A stretch of 20,489 nucleotides of DNA. Origin: a virus. Under the pieces are notes generated by a model, which was not told the DNA's origin, made no database searches, and worked only from the letters and a program-made list of their open reading frames with translations. Shown one piece after another: positions 7,804-16,374 of the stretch (positions within the stretch are counted from its first letter, which is position 1; every line of letters begins with the position of its first letter). A program made the position numbers and the translations under genes. The stretch is from the IMG/VR virus record IMGVR_UViG_3300044522_000214, positions 1-20,489 of that record, one strand, 5' to 3'.

Positions 7804-9309
7804 TTATTTGTTTTCTAATGCTTCTATTCTATTTATTAAAGAAGTGTTTTCTGCTGATAATTCTTCAATCTTAATCATTGCTTCTTGTAAAACCTTTATT
7901 GTTGCGTGATGCAAATCTGATGTATAAATTGATTTTAATGGTATTCCATCTTCTGGAGTATCTCCCCATCCATCAGCATCTACAAATTCTGGAGCTACTG
8001 ATTCTACTTGTTGAGATATAACTCCAATATTATAATCATCGTGAGTTTGGTCTTTGTATTTAAACTTAACAATTTCAATTGCTTTAAATTTATTCCAATA
8101 AGATTCCAAAGGAATAATATCTTTTTTTGTCCTTATATCTGAAAGATTAACATTATTAGCTTGATAATTTGCTAAACCACCATTTGAACGAACTGAAAAT
8201 CTTAAAGTTGTATTATCTTCACAATCTAAAAATCTATTTGTAGTATTATTAAGTGTATTTGGATAATAAACCATTAATCCAAATGGGGATGCATTAGTAT
8301 TGGCAATTTGTAAAGAATAATTACCACTTATATTTGATCTTATTTCATGGTAAGCACCTGTAGAACTATTATAAGTTCCATCATTACTTATTTTAGTCCA
8401 CCCCCCACTTGTAATTCGCATACGTTCAGTATTAGAGGTAGAAATTTTAACTAACTGATTTGCTCCATCTATACTTACAGAACTATAGTTACTAAATGAA
8501 GAATTTCCTGTTTGAATTCGGATTATTCTTCTACCATCTTCACTTCCAACAGTTTCCATATAAACACCGCCGGTATCATTTCCTACATTCACATAGTTTG
8601 TAGTACTTCCAAGTTGTATGCTTCCCCCACTATTAATTCGCATACGTTCAGTAGCATTTGTACCAAAAATAATTGGATTAGTAGTATCTGTATATAATTC
8701 AAAAATATTATTACCAGCCGAAATCATTTGACCAGCATAAGTAGTTCCACTAATTCCAGCAGAAGTTCCAGTATTTCTAAATGCAATATTTTCGCCTACT
8801 CCAGTAGTTCTTGATAAAACTAACATTGAACCAGTTATACTAGTATTTGTATTTCCAGCTCCGTCTTTTATTACATGAAGCATTCCGGTCGGCGAACTCG
8901 TTCCAATCCCTACGTTGCCAGCAGAAGTTAATGTAAATTTAGTAGCTGTTGCTGGATTTGCTCCATTACTAATTTTAAAATTATTTGCCGCATCATATCC
9001 TAAAGACCAATCATAAGAAGGAGTTTTTATATGAATATAAGCATATCCAGTATTATCATTTGTTTGAATAATAAATGATGGATTAACACCGTATAATAAT
9101 AATGATTTATCATAATCAGCAGTAACTGAAGTAGTCCCAATTCCAACAGACCCACTTGCAGTTGCTAGGTACGCTGACGTACTTACCCTTGCAGTGCCAG
9201 TTAAATCTAAAGAATAAGCAGGGCTAACATTATTTATCCCTAAACGACTATTTGCTAAATCAGCCGTTAGTATATTGGTTAAACTATATTGATTGGATAT
9301 TTTTGTCAT
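7804..9309 (-). CDS. tail fibre / receptor-binding protein with Peptidase_S74 domain (paralogue)
   Basis: This 501-residue protein begins MTKISNQYSLTNILTADLAN and is clearly related at its N-terminus to the next fibre (6350-7756). A VGIGTTS linker near residue 55 and VGIGTSSP near residue 140 separate modules. Two ERMRI motifs precede the distal region. The S74 domain starts at SDIRTKKDI (candidate Ser390, with Lys five residues later) and continues IGVISQQVESVAPEF. A coiled coil follows (IKIEELSAENTSLINRIEALENK). The start lies one base from the stop of the 1770-residue fibre, so the two are very probably co-translated. Much of the body is very AT-rich compared with upstream fibre sequence. 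It is most likely one of several alternative or jointly displayed receptor-binding subunits. Confidence 0.85.
   Translation of the reverse strand: MTKISNQYSLTNILTADLANSRLGINNVSPAYSLDLTGTARVSTSAYLATASGSVGIGTTSVTADYDKSLLLYGVNPSFIIQTNDNTGYAYIHIKTPSYDWSLGYDAANNFKISNGANPATATKFTLTSAGNVGIGTSSPTGMLHVIKDGAGNTNTSITGSMLVLSRTTGVGENIAFRNTGTSAGISGTTYAGQMISAGNNIFELYTDTTNPIIFGTNATERMRINSGGSIQLGSTTNYVNVGNDTGGVYMETVGSEDGRRIIRIQTGNSSFSNYSSVSIDGANQLVKISTSNTERMRITSGGWTKISNDGTYNSSTGAYHEIRSNISGNYSLQIANTNASPFGLMVYYPNTLNNTTNRFLDCEDNTTLRFSVRSNGGLANYQANNVNLSDIRTKKDIIPLESYWNKFKAIEIVKFKYKDQTHDDYNIGVISQQVESVAPEFVDADGWGDTPEDGIPLKSIYTSDLHHATIKVLQEAMIKIEELSAENTSLINRIEALENK
8891..8928 (-). repeat. 38-bp linker repeat, copy 1 (partner at 9948-9985)
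   Basis: This segment, in the 7804-9309 gene, matches 9948-9985 in the preceding fibre gene at 37 of 38 positions. It encodes the AGNVGIGTSSP-type linker. It is GC-richer than the flanking AT-rich sequence. Looser versions occur near 7351-7380 and 7571-7600 in the third fibre gene. Confidence 0.8.
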
Positions 9310-9310
9310 C

Positions 9311-12300
9311 TTATTTTGCTTTTAATAAAGTCTTTAATTCTTCGATTTGAACTTGTTGTTCTTGAATGGCTTTAAATGCTAATGCAACCATATTTGGATA
9401 AGCTAATGAATCAGGACTTCCATCTTCTGCATATTGCACAAATTCAATTAATCCTAATTCGTGTACTTCCTCAGCTATTAAACCAGCAAATACTACATCG
9501 CCATCATTATTACCTTTATAATAAACTGGTTTTAATTGATTAACAATATTCAACCCTTTATCATAATCTTCAACACTATTTTTGTATTTTAATGATGATG
9601 TGCTTCTAAAAATAGTACCACCAACAGTCATATGTACATTAGCCGCATTTGCAGTTGTTGGTGTTGCTAACATTGAAACACTTCCATCAGAATTAATTCG
9701 CATACGTTCGGTAAAACTACCACCATTTGGTCTTGTGTAGAAATTTATATATCCACCATAATCGCCACTTGTACCATTATCTTTCACCCCTTTGATAAAT
9801 CCAAAGTCGGTATAAGTGCCAGATGTATCATATTTTCCACCAAATGAAATACCTCCTCCAACATTTGCAGTCATTGCTGCTGAATCAAAACTTCTAATAT
9901 TAATAAAACCACCTAATAATGCACCTTCAACTTGTAATAAACTTGCTGGCGTACTCGTTCCAATCCCTACGTTGCCAGCAGAAGTAATTCGCATACGTTC
10001 AGAAACTCCTGAATTAGTACCAGTTCCAAATAACATATCTCCATCAGAACCACCTCCTCTATTATATCTAATATACCCAGCTATTGTATTTGATACTGAA
10101 TCATAATCTCTATACCAATTTATACCATAAGCACTTGCTCCAGCATTAAAAGTAGAATATAATCTTAAATTAGGTTTATTTGCAGATGTTGATTTTAATT
10201 CTAATAAATCATTAGGAGAAGTTGTTCCAACACCTAAATTTGTACCATTATCAAATATTAAACTATTACCAATTGTAGTACTTGAAGTAAATTTAGCGTG
10301 ATAATTTGTAGTTCCACTTAATGTAGCAGCCTTGGCATTTAATTGCGTTTGGATAGCACTTGTAACACCCTTTACATAAGAAAGTTCTGTAAGGGATGGG
10401 TAGGTGGCAACGGGTAAACTTGCTATTGTGCCACTTGCAGTAAAATAAGCTAACTCATTTATTGTCCCTGCACCACTTATGCCATTAACACTTGCTGTGT
10501 AGTTAATGCTCTGTACTTGGTCTCCTACTGTAGAAGCTACTGTAAGAACAAATGTCGTTCCATTAGTAGCTGTAAACTCTGAAGAGGTTAACTTTGAACC
10601 ATTAACAAATACATCTATAAGTCCTACTATGTAGCCATTAGTAACTGTGAACGTAGTCTGTGCTGCTGTTGCAGTATAGTCTTGCACGTTTCTTGATGTT
10701 GGCAAAGCTGCAATGCTTGACGTATAGTTTAATATAGTCACAGCATCTCCTGCCAATAGACCTATGCCTAATACTACTGTTGTGCCATTAGTGGCTGTGT
10801 AGTCTGTAGGCAGATATCTAACTCCATTGACATATACATCCACTAAGCCTACTACATAACCTCCCGTAATAGTGAAGGTAGTTTGTGCGGCAGTAGCAAC
10901 GAAATTTTCTTCGGCTCTTGCAGATGGATTGGTAGATATAGTAAAGGTTCTGTCGGCAGATAAGTCGTAAGTAGTTCCGTTAATCGTTATGTTACGAGTT
11001 GAAGGAACGCCTCCTAGTCCTGTTAGGGTATAGGTAGGAATATTCAGTACGTTAGAAACTAATGTAGCCGCACCACTTGAACCTGTAACTGTTAACGAAG
11101 TAATTCTGTTTGTGTAAGCCGTATCCCAAGTTGCAATAGATGCAGTTGTTGGTATTTCATAGCCTGCACTCAAACTAAATACTCCTGTAGTGTTAGTATA
11201 TGTTAGTCCTGTAGCTGAAGAAGATAGACCCGTTAATGTTATATAATTAGAACCGTTTGTTAGTTGGCTATTATTAGTAGGAATTGTTATTACTCCTGTA
11301 GTAGAATTATATCCTCCACTACCTGCTACAAAACTTAATGACGCTAATGTTATGTAATTAGAGCCGTTTGTTAAATGAGTATTGTTTGTAGGAATTGTTA
11401 TAACCCCTGTAGTATTATTATACGCTCCACTTCCTGCTACGAAACTTAATGCAGTTAACGCAATATAATTATTTGGATTAGTCGCATTATAAGGTGTAAA
11501 ACCTAACGTTGTCGCAATAGACTTCTTCTCCCATAAACTATTAGATGTATTATATGCTATAATATCATTATTAGCAGGAGATTGAGCCGATACATTATGG
11601 ATTTCATCTAGTTCATATCCGTTCTGAATATTAACCTCTATCTGTCCTAATGTTGGATGACTGCGTGTAACAATACCTATGTAAACTAAATGGATAGGTG
11701 CATATTGCTTTGTAGCAGTATACGTTCCTGCAGTAGCCCCCGACAAGTAAAGTTGTTGCCCTTCAGTAAATGCAGATGTATCTAATCCAATTAAGTCTCC
11801 TGCTATTACAACGTAACCTTCGGCATTATTAGCAATATTTGCTTGACATAATCCAAAGGTCTGTGCTGACGTAGAATCTCCTGTAGCTAATGCTTTTGAT
11901 ACAATTGGATTGTTTCCTGTAGCACCACTTATATAGACAACTGTTCCTTTTGTTAAGGTAGCACCTGTCTGATTTCTTATAAGCCTAACCAAAGAACCTG
12001 ACTGCCCAGCCACAGGAAAAGTAATTAAGCTTCCATCACCCGCTACATATTGAGCAGTTGTTCCCGTAGGGTTTGGATAGTAAGTAGCAGTATCATAAGA
12101 TATTGTACCACTTGTAGACTTAACGAATCCTGTGCCTGATAGGGTTGCCTGTTTTGCATTTAACGCTGATTGTAAATCAGTCTGATTAGATAATGTTCCT
12201 GTGATGCCACCCCATATAGTTCCAACCGTAGGAGAAACCTCAATGTAAGTAGCACCGCTCCAACGGTATATCTTATTTGTATCTAATGCAACGTATATCT

Positions 12301-14623
12301 TACCCGTCTCTCCTGTTGCAGGTAGTGCCGCTAAGTTAGCAAACTCCAACACATCGTCTACATAAGAAGGTAGCTGTGTAGAAGGAACTAAGCCTCCTCC
12401 ATCAAGACTCGCATATCCATTAGCAATGCCTTTATTTGCTGCGTTCTCAGGGGTAAACCCTAGGGCAGTAGTTACGTTACCGCTTGTGATACCCGTTATG
12501 TATCCAGCCCCATTTGTAATTTGATTGTTATTAGTAGGGATAGTTATAACACCTGTGGTATTATTATATGCTCCGCTCCCTGCTGCAAAACTTAAAGAAG
12601 TCAAGGCAATATAAGCGGACGGATTCGTTGCGTTGTATGGGGTATACGTTAACGCTGTTGTAACATCAGAACTTGTTAAGGTGATTGCACCTGTCCTTGT
12701 ATTAAAGCTCGTTACACCGCCTTGATAAGCGGGTATATTTAAAACCCCTGTTGCATTGTCATAAGTAGCACTTCCACTTGTTCCTGTAGTAGTAAGACTT
12801 ATAGCAGCTCGTGCCCTAGCGTCAGTATAATAAAGGTTAGTAACCTCAGTAACCAATGCTGTAGTATAGTCTCCCGCTGTAGGTGTAATAGCACCTGTTC
12901 TTGTATTAAACGAGGTAACACCTGCTGCTATAGTCCAACTCCTATCAGCAGACAAGTCAAAGCTAACTCCGTTAATGGTTAGATTTCTATTGGTAGGAAC
13001 TGGCGTATAAGTTAATGCTGTTGTGACATCTGCACTAGACAAAACTATCGCACCAGTCCTAGTATTAAAGGAGGTTACACCCCCAATATAAGAAGGGATA
13101 TTTAATACCCCTGTTGTGTTATCGTAAGTAGCCGCTCCTGTAGTGCCTGTAGTAGTTAAGCTTATAGAAGTCCTAGCTCTTGCAGTAGTAAAGTACAGGT
13201 TTGTATTCTCGGGTACGTTTGCAGTATTTAAGGTAGCCAAGGCTCCTGCTCCTGTAATATACTCAGCAGATGTACCACCCGCTGTAATAGCAAGCGTACC
13301 TGCAGTAGTTATAGGAGAACCTGTAACGCTAAATGCCGCAGGAACAGTTAAAGCTACGCTTGTAACAGTACCTACGTTAGCAGTAGCACCCGCAGCAATA
13401 CCGTCTAACTTGGTTTTATCAGACGCACTCATCGCCCCTGCACTACCTGTAGTAGCAGCAGCTAACGACAACGCTTGCGTAGAGATACTTAGTCCATTAG
13501 CAGTACCAATCGTTACAGGGTTATGAAACCTTGAGTCGTTACCTTGAGCAAATGTATTTATTAGTGTGCCAAAGGTAGGCGAGTAGGTAATATTATTATT
13601 TGTAACTATAGGCACTAGTGCCGCATTTCCCGAAACAAATGTTAAAGTACTTCCTAGTGGAACAGCGTCTGTATTTGTGCCGTCAGATATATTGAATGAG
13701 TTAGCCCCCGAAACAGCTAACGAAAATGTTAGCATCTTAGTTGACTGGTAGGTATATGTTCCTGAATAAGGCTCAAGTATTGACAACAACTCTCTTAGGA
13801 TAGGCTCAGAACCATCTTGTGTGGTGGTCTGGTGCATAGCAATCAAGTGAGAATATAACGCAATAACTAAGTCATACTGCTCACTTAATAAATTAAATTG
13901 GGTGTCATTGGTTTCCTTGTATGCATCTATAATTACCCTATAAGCATTAATCTTTTGAACTAACTCTAGTTGATTAGGACATTTTCTAATATCAAACGTC
14001 TTAGAGAAAGTTCTTGTATATAAGATTGTTAGCCAAGCGTTAGAAGTATGGGTATATGCTACAGATACAGCACTTGTAGGAGTATAAACCCCCTCATAAT
14101 AATTTGCTCCAGAAACAACCGTAACTGTATTTGTTGACGTAGATGTTACAGGAGAACTTCCTGACACCTCAGAGGTGCTAGGGAATGAACCAGTAATAGT
14201 TCTTGTAAGTGCCCCCGTAAAACTACCAATAGGAGAATAAGACGTAAGGTCTTTAAATACTACTTCGGGAGTAATAACATCTGAAAAGTTAGTAATTCCA
14301 TTAGCAGGCTCAATCCAATTGAAATCAAATGTTCTTACTAATGGGGTCTGCCCAGCAGAAAGATTATTTATAACCGCATAAGATATAGTATAATTACCTG
14401 TAACTACGTTGCCACTTGTATCTACCTCACAAGGAATATCTATAAAATTTCCAGCAGTAGATATATCAGGAGTACTAAAGTCAGGTAAGTTTCTAACAAC
14501 TCCGTTAGGAAACTCTACTTTAAAGCATCCTTTGCCGTATGTAAAGCCTGTTGAGGTGTCTGTTAAGCGAATAACTTTTGTCGCAACGCTTATTCTAAAT
14601 TGTATATCGAATGTTACTGCCAT
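9311..14623 (-). CDS. large tail fibre protein (1770 aa) with C-terminal Peptidase_S74 chaperone domain
   Basis: The N-terminal ~300 residues (MAVTFDIQFRISVATKVIRL...) form a non-repetitive, probably virion-proximal region with a helical stretch at ~220-290. A long repetitive shaft follows: GVTSFNTRTGAI units, TTALxxTPYNATNP knob-type motifs, ARARxxISLTTTGTxGxATYDN blocks, and SGAYNNTTGVITIPTNN blocks. Two adjacent ~65-residue repeats (ATAAQTTFT...DVYVNG / ...DVFVNG) lie at ~1240-1375. The distal part has VGVGTTSP, ERMRITSAGNVGIGTSTP and ERMRINSDG linkers, then an S74 domain. SSLKYK places the candidate Ser at 1676 and Lys at 1681, before FAGLIAEEV and a terminal coiled coil. Cleavage would release ~95 residues. 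A weak promoter lies 22 nt upstream of the ATG. Base composition drops sharply in GC at about 10320, suggesting that the tip was replaced. It is likely a trimeric host-recognition fibre. Confidence 0.9.
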   Translation of the reverse strand: MAVTFDIQFRISVATKVIRLTDTSTGFTYGKGCFKVEFPNGVVRNLPDFSTPDISTAGNFIDIPCEVDTSGNVVTGNYTISYAVINNLSAGQTPLVRTFDFNWIEPANGITNFSDVITPEVVFKDLTSYSPIGSFTGALTRTITGSFPSTSEVSGSSPVTSTSTNTVTVVSGANYYEGVYTPTSAVSVAYTHTSNAWLTILYTRTFSKTFDIRKCPNQLELVQKINAYRVIIDAYKETNDTQFNLLSEQYDLVIALYSHLIAMHQTTTQDGSEPILRELLSILEPYSGTYTYQSTKMLTFSLAVSGANSFNISDGTNTDAVPLGSTLTFVSGNAALVPIVTNNNITYSPTFGTLINTFAQGNDSRFHNPVTIGTANGLSISTQALSLAAATTGSAGAMSASDKTKLDGIAAGATANVGTVTSVALTVPAAFSVTGSPITTAGTLAITAGGTSAEYITGAGALATLNTANVPENTNLYFTTARARTSISLTTTGTTGAATYDNTTGVLNIPSYIGGVTSFNTRTGAIVLSSADVTTALTYTPVPTNRNLTINGVSFDLSADRSWTIAAGVTSFNTRTGAITPTAGDYTTALVTEVTNLYYTDARARAAISLTTTGTSGSATYDNATGVLNIPAYQGGVTSFNTRTGAITLTSSDVTTALTYTPYNATNPSAYIALTSLSFAAGSGAYNNTTGVITIPTNNNQITNGAGYITGITSGNVTTALGFTPENAANKGIANGYASLDGGGLVPSTQLPSYVDDVLEFANLAALPATGETGKIYVALDTNKIYRWSGATYIEVSPTVGTIWGGITGTLSNQTDLQSALNAKQATLSGTGFVKSTSGTISYDTATYYPNPTGTTAQYVAGDGSLITFPVAGQSGSLVRLIRNQTGATLTKGTVVYISGATGNNPIVSKALATGDSTSAQTFGLCQANIANNAEGYVVIAGDLIGLDTSAFTEGQQLYLSGATAGTYTATKQYAPIHLVYIGIVTRSHPTLGQIEVNIQNGYELDEIHNVSAQSPANNDIIAYNTSNSLWEKKSIATTLGFTPYNATNPNNYIALTALSFVAGSGAYNNTTGVITIPTNNTHLTNGSNYITLASLSFVAGSGGYNSTTGVITIPTNNSQLTNGSNYITLTGLSSSATGLTYTNTTGVFSLSAGYEIPTTASIATWDTAYTNRITSLTVTGSSGAATLVSNVLNIPTYTLTGLGGVPSTRNITINGTTYDLSADRTFTISTNPSARAEENFVATAAQTTFTITGGYVVGLVDVYVNGVRYLPTDYTATNGTTVVLGIGLLAGDAVTILNYTSSIAALPTSRNVQDYTATAAQTTFTVTNGYIVGLIDVFVNGSKLTSSEFTATNGTTFVLTVASTVGDQVQSINYTASVNGISGAGTINELAYFTASGTIASLPVATYPSLTELSYVKGVTSAIQTQLNAKAATLSGTTNYHAKFTSSTTIGNSLIFDNGTNLGVGTTSPNDLLELKSTSANKPNLRLYSTFNAGASAYGINWYRDYDSVSNTIAGYIRYNRGGGSDGDMLFGTGTNSGVSERMRITSAGNVGIGTSTPASLLQVEGALLGGFINIRSFDSAAMTANVGGGISFGGKYDTSGTYTDFGFIKGVKDNGTSGDYGGYINFYTRPNGGSFTERMRINSDGSVSMLATPTTANAANVHMTVGGTIFRSTSSLKYKNSVEDYDKGLNIVNQLKPVYYKGNNDGDVVFAGLIAEEVHELGLIEFVQYAEDGSPDSLAYPNMVALAFKAIQEQQVQIEELKTLLKAK
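9948..9985 (-). repeat. 38-bp linker repeat, copy 2 (partner at 8891-8928)
   Basis: This is the second copy of the near-identical linker, here directly abutting an ERMRI repeat at 9985-10000. A single mismatch separates the two copies, although the neighbouring modules are unrelated in sequence. Confidence 0.8.
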
Positions 14624-14645
14624 ATCAGAGCCAAGTATAATTTGT

Positions 14646-14653
14646 GTAAATAT
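14646..14653 (-). promoter_or_regulatory. weak Bacteroidota-type -7 box before the fibre operon
   Basis: The minus strand reads TATATTTA, seven of eight matches to TAnnTTTG, followed by CACAA as in the boxes at 43-73. It ends 22 nt before the ATG at 14623, the same spacing as at the other candidate promoters. The expected -33 site falls in a T-run rather than TTTG. It lies directly after a terminator, where a new transcript would be expected. Confidence 0.4.
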
Positions 14654-14673
14654 ACTATAATTTATTCTGCTTT

Positions 14674-14708
14674 AAAAAAAAGAAAGAGGAAGCAAATGCC
14701 CCCTCTTC
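14674..14708 (-). terminator. rho-independent terminator (distal of two)
   Basis: On the minus strand AAGAGG (14702-14707) pairs with CCTCTT (14684-14689) across a 12-nt loop. A run of eight T follows at 14681-14674. It lies between the 272-residue gene and the fibre operon. Confidence 0.6.
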
Positions 14709-14727
14709 TAATTAATCGAAACCAAAC

Positions 14728-14750
14728 AAAAAAATAACCTATCCTGTTAT
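14728..14750 (-). terminator. candidate rho-independent terminator (proximal of two)
   Basis: On the minus strand ATAAC (14746-14750) pairs with GTTAT (14734-14738) across a seven-base loop, extendable by one G-T pair. Seven T follow. It begins five bases after the stop codon at 14755. The stem is short, so alone it would be weak. Confidence 0.45.
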
Positions 14751-14754
14751 CGGA

Positions 14755-15573
14755 TTACCCTAATCGGGTCTTAATGGCGCTTAGCTCATTAGGATTATTT
14801 TCTTCTAGGTATTCAACTAATTCTTTTACGTAATTTTTATTAGAGGATTTTTTGTATTTAAAAATTTCCTTTTCGGTTTCAACCCATTGGAATGCACTTT
14901 CTTGTACATTATTTTTAATTATACCTTGCTTAATAGCCTCTTTAATTACGCTTTCTCCTTCTAGTGAAGTTTGCTCAATTACGTGTAAAAATTCTTCTGG
15001 ATTATCTCCAGCATAATCTTCTATTAAATTACGAATTTCTTCGGTACTTTCAGCCTCTATTCCTAGTGCCATTGCTACTTCCTTTACTTTTTTGTCGTCA
15101 AGACCTTGTGCTTCATTAAATGCTCTAACAATTAATTTACGCAATGTCCTTTCTTCGATAGCCTCCTTCTTATTGTCAACCCTGTAGAAAATAGCCTCGT
15201 TATCAGCTTCGTTTCTATCCTTGTTAGAAGAGTTGTAGTTACATAGCTCTACAAACTGATATATCTTCTGGTGAATAGGATTACTTCCATTTAAGAACAA
15301 GTATCCAAGGTTAGAAGCTGTAAAGACAATATTTAAAAATACGGGGTTACCATCATTGTCTATTCTTTCAATAGCCGCAATAGTAACAAACTCTCCCTTA
15401 GTCTTGTCGTACACTACATCTGTAGATGGTATCTGATAAGCCGCAGGCATTAAAAACTTGCCAAAATTATCGGGGTCAGGTCTTACATTAAGTACTCTGT
15501 AGCTAGCCCTTTCGTCAGGCTTTAATTTTTTCTGCATACTAGCAGAAAACTGATTGTATTCTGATGCTTTCAT
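14755..15573 (-). CDS. unknown phage protein between capsid and fibre genes
   Basis: I do not recognise this 272-residue protein. Residues 1-130 look globular and mixed alpha/beta (FLMPAAYQIPSTDVVYDKTKGEFVTI, NPVFLNIVFTASNLGYLF). Residues ~130-272 are mostly charged helices (IEERTLRKLIVRAFNEAQGLDDKKVKEV, VKELVEYLEENNPNELSAI). There is no signal peptide, membrane segment or recognisable catalytic motif. It follows the HNH gene by five bases, and its leader (AACCAAACAATAAT) overlaps the last codons of that gene. Two terminators follow, so with the HNH gene it forms its own unit. Its position after the major capsid gene suggests a head-completion, head-tail connector or virion accessory protein; that is positional inference only. 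Confidence 0.75.
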   Translation of the reverse strand: MKASEYNQFSASMQKKLKPDERASYRVLNVRPDPDNFGKFLMPAAYQIPSTDVVYDKTKGEFVTIAAIERIDNDGNPVFLNIVFTASNLGYLFLNGSNPIHQKIYQFVELCNYNSSNKDRNEADNEAIFYRVDNKKEAIEERTLRKLIVRAFNEAQGLDDKKVKEVAMALGIEAESTEEIRNLIEDYAGDNPEEFLHVIEQTSLEGESVIKEAIKQGIIKNNVQESAFQWVETEKEIFKYKKSSNKNYVKELVEYLEENNPNELSAIKTRLG

Positions 15574-15578
15574 CTTTA

Positions 15579-16355
15579 TTATTGTTTGGTTTTTAAATTA
15601 ACTCCGTCAAAAGTAGCACCTTTTTTTAAATTATCCAACGCCCATAGTGGTTGAAGATTAGAATGGTGATTTAATAAAATAATTTCTTCTTGAGAATTTG
15701 CAACAGCAAGTGGCTTTATGTGGTCTACGTGCCATCCATCTATCCCATAATTATCCCAACTCATTCCTTCGGTAAATTGATTTTCTATGTAAATTTTTAA
15801 CTCTTCAAACGAGCATCCTACTATTTCTTGTGTGCGTTTTGATTTTTCTCCAAGCATATACCTTGACACCATAGTCCTTGTATTCTTTATTAGTTTATAT
15901 AAAGGGTCTGTGTCGCAGCGGTATTTTGTATAAGCGGATTGTCTTTTATTTATTTTAGGTCTATTATTTTTAGCATATTGAGATTTCTTAATTGATAGTT
16001 TTTCTGAATTATTTTCTCTGTATTCTTTTTGTTTTTGAAAGACTTTTTTGGGATTATCTATTGCCCATTGCCTCTTGTATTCGGCTATTCTTAATTTATT
16101 TTGTTCTCGATATTGTTTATCGTATTCTGCTTTTGATTCTTTTGTTTTTTCGGAACGAGCTTTTACTCGTGCAATGTTTTCTTCTCTTTTTTTATAATAA
16201 GCTAACCTAGCCCCTTCTTTTCTTTTTTCTAAATTTTTTAACCTATCTTCTTTCTGCTTTATATTAGTGCATTTTCTACAAGAACCCATATTGGGCTTAG
16301 CATACAAATCAATCGTTAATTCTTCATTACAAGTTCTACAAATTTTTGTTCTCAT
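15579..16355 (-). CDS. HNH homing-type endonuclease with N-terminal zinc ribbon
   Basis: This 258-residue protein has an N-terminal zinc-ribbon pattern (C6-x2-C9 ... C26-x2-C29). A long, very basic helical region follows (~35-150, rich in Lys, Arg, Glu and Gln), likely contacting DNA. The C-terminal HNH domain starts at WHVDHIKPL (208-216) and continues with NHHSNLQPLWALDNLKKG; the DH pair, the Asn/His stretch and the final Asn-Lys-Lys are the usual ββα-metal residues. The gene sits between the capsid gene's terminator and the 272-residue gene. It has its own TATATTTG promoter box 19 nt upstream. Its last codons (K-T-K-Q-stop) are encoded by AAAACCAAACAATAA, the leader string of the next gene, which suggests a precise insertion. 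It probably acts as a mobile homing endonuclease rather than in DNA packaging, given its place far from any visible terminase. Confidence 0.88.
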   Translation of the reverse strand: MRTKICRTCNEELTIDLYAKPNMGSCRKCTNIKQKEDRLKNLEKRKEGARLAYYKKREENIARVKARSEKTKESKAEYDKQYREQNKLRIAEYKRQWAIDNPKKVFQKQKEYRENNSEKLSIKKSQYAKNNRPKINKRQSAYTKYRCDTDPLYKLIKNTRTMVSRYMLGEKSKRTQEIVGCSFEELKIYIENQFTEGMSWDNYGIDGWHVDHIKPLAVANSQEEIILLNHHSNLQPLWALDNLKKGATFDGVNLKTKQ

Positions 16356-16374
16356 TATATATTGTTTAGTTATA

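Larger units (their letters stand above)
6868..10000 (-). repeat. six identical 16-bp coding repeats (ERMRI peptide) across three fibre genes
   Basis: The plus-strand string TAATTCGCATACGTTC occurs unchanged at 6868-6883, 7099-7114, 8412-8427, 8634-8649, 9694-9709 and 9985-10000. There are two copies in each of the three consecutive fibre genes, always in the same frame, encoding E-R-M-R-I plus the next codon. Flanking bases diverge. Identity at degenerate codon positions is more than protein constraint alone needs. Confidence 0.85.

Noticed and set aside
6868-10000. Diversity-generating retroelement (template/variable repeats) in fibre genes
   Set aside because: The repeats are identical linkers rather than variable sites. 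There is no adenine-specific mismatch pattern, and no reverse transcriptase gene is present in the window.
13143-13526. Open plus-strand frame of 127 codons opposite the large fibre
   Set aside because: It is antisense to a clearly repetitive fibre coding region, has low-complexity Val/Ala content, and has no leader or promoter. It is a shadow of Thr/Gly/Ala-rich coding sequence. Other plus-strand frames in the window (for example 5833-6168 and 18589-18981) are rejected for the same reason.
14719-14729. Plus-strand AACCAAACAAA, like the minus-strand leader string
   Set aside because: It is in the wrong orientation, no plus-strand gene follows, and it is part of the A-rich flank of a terminator.
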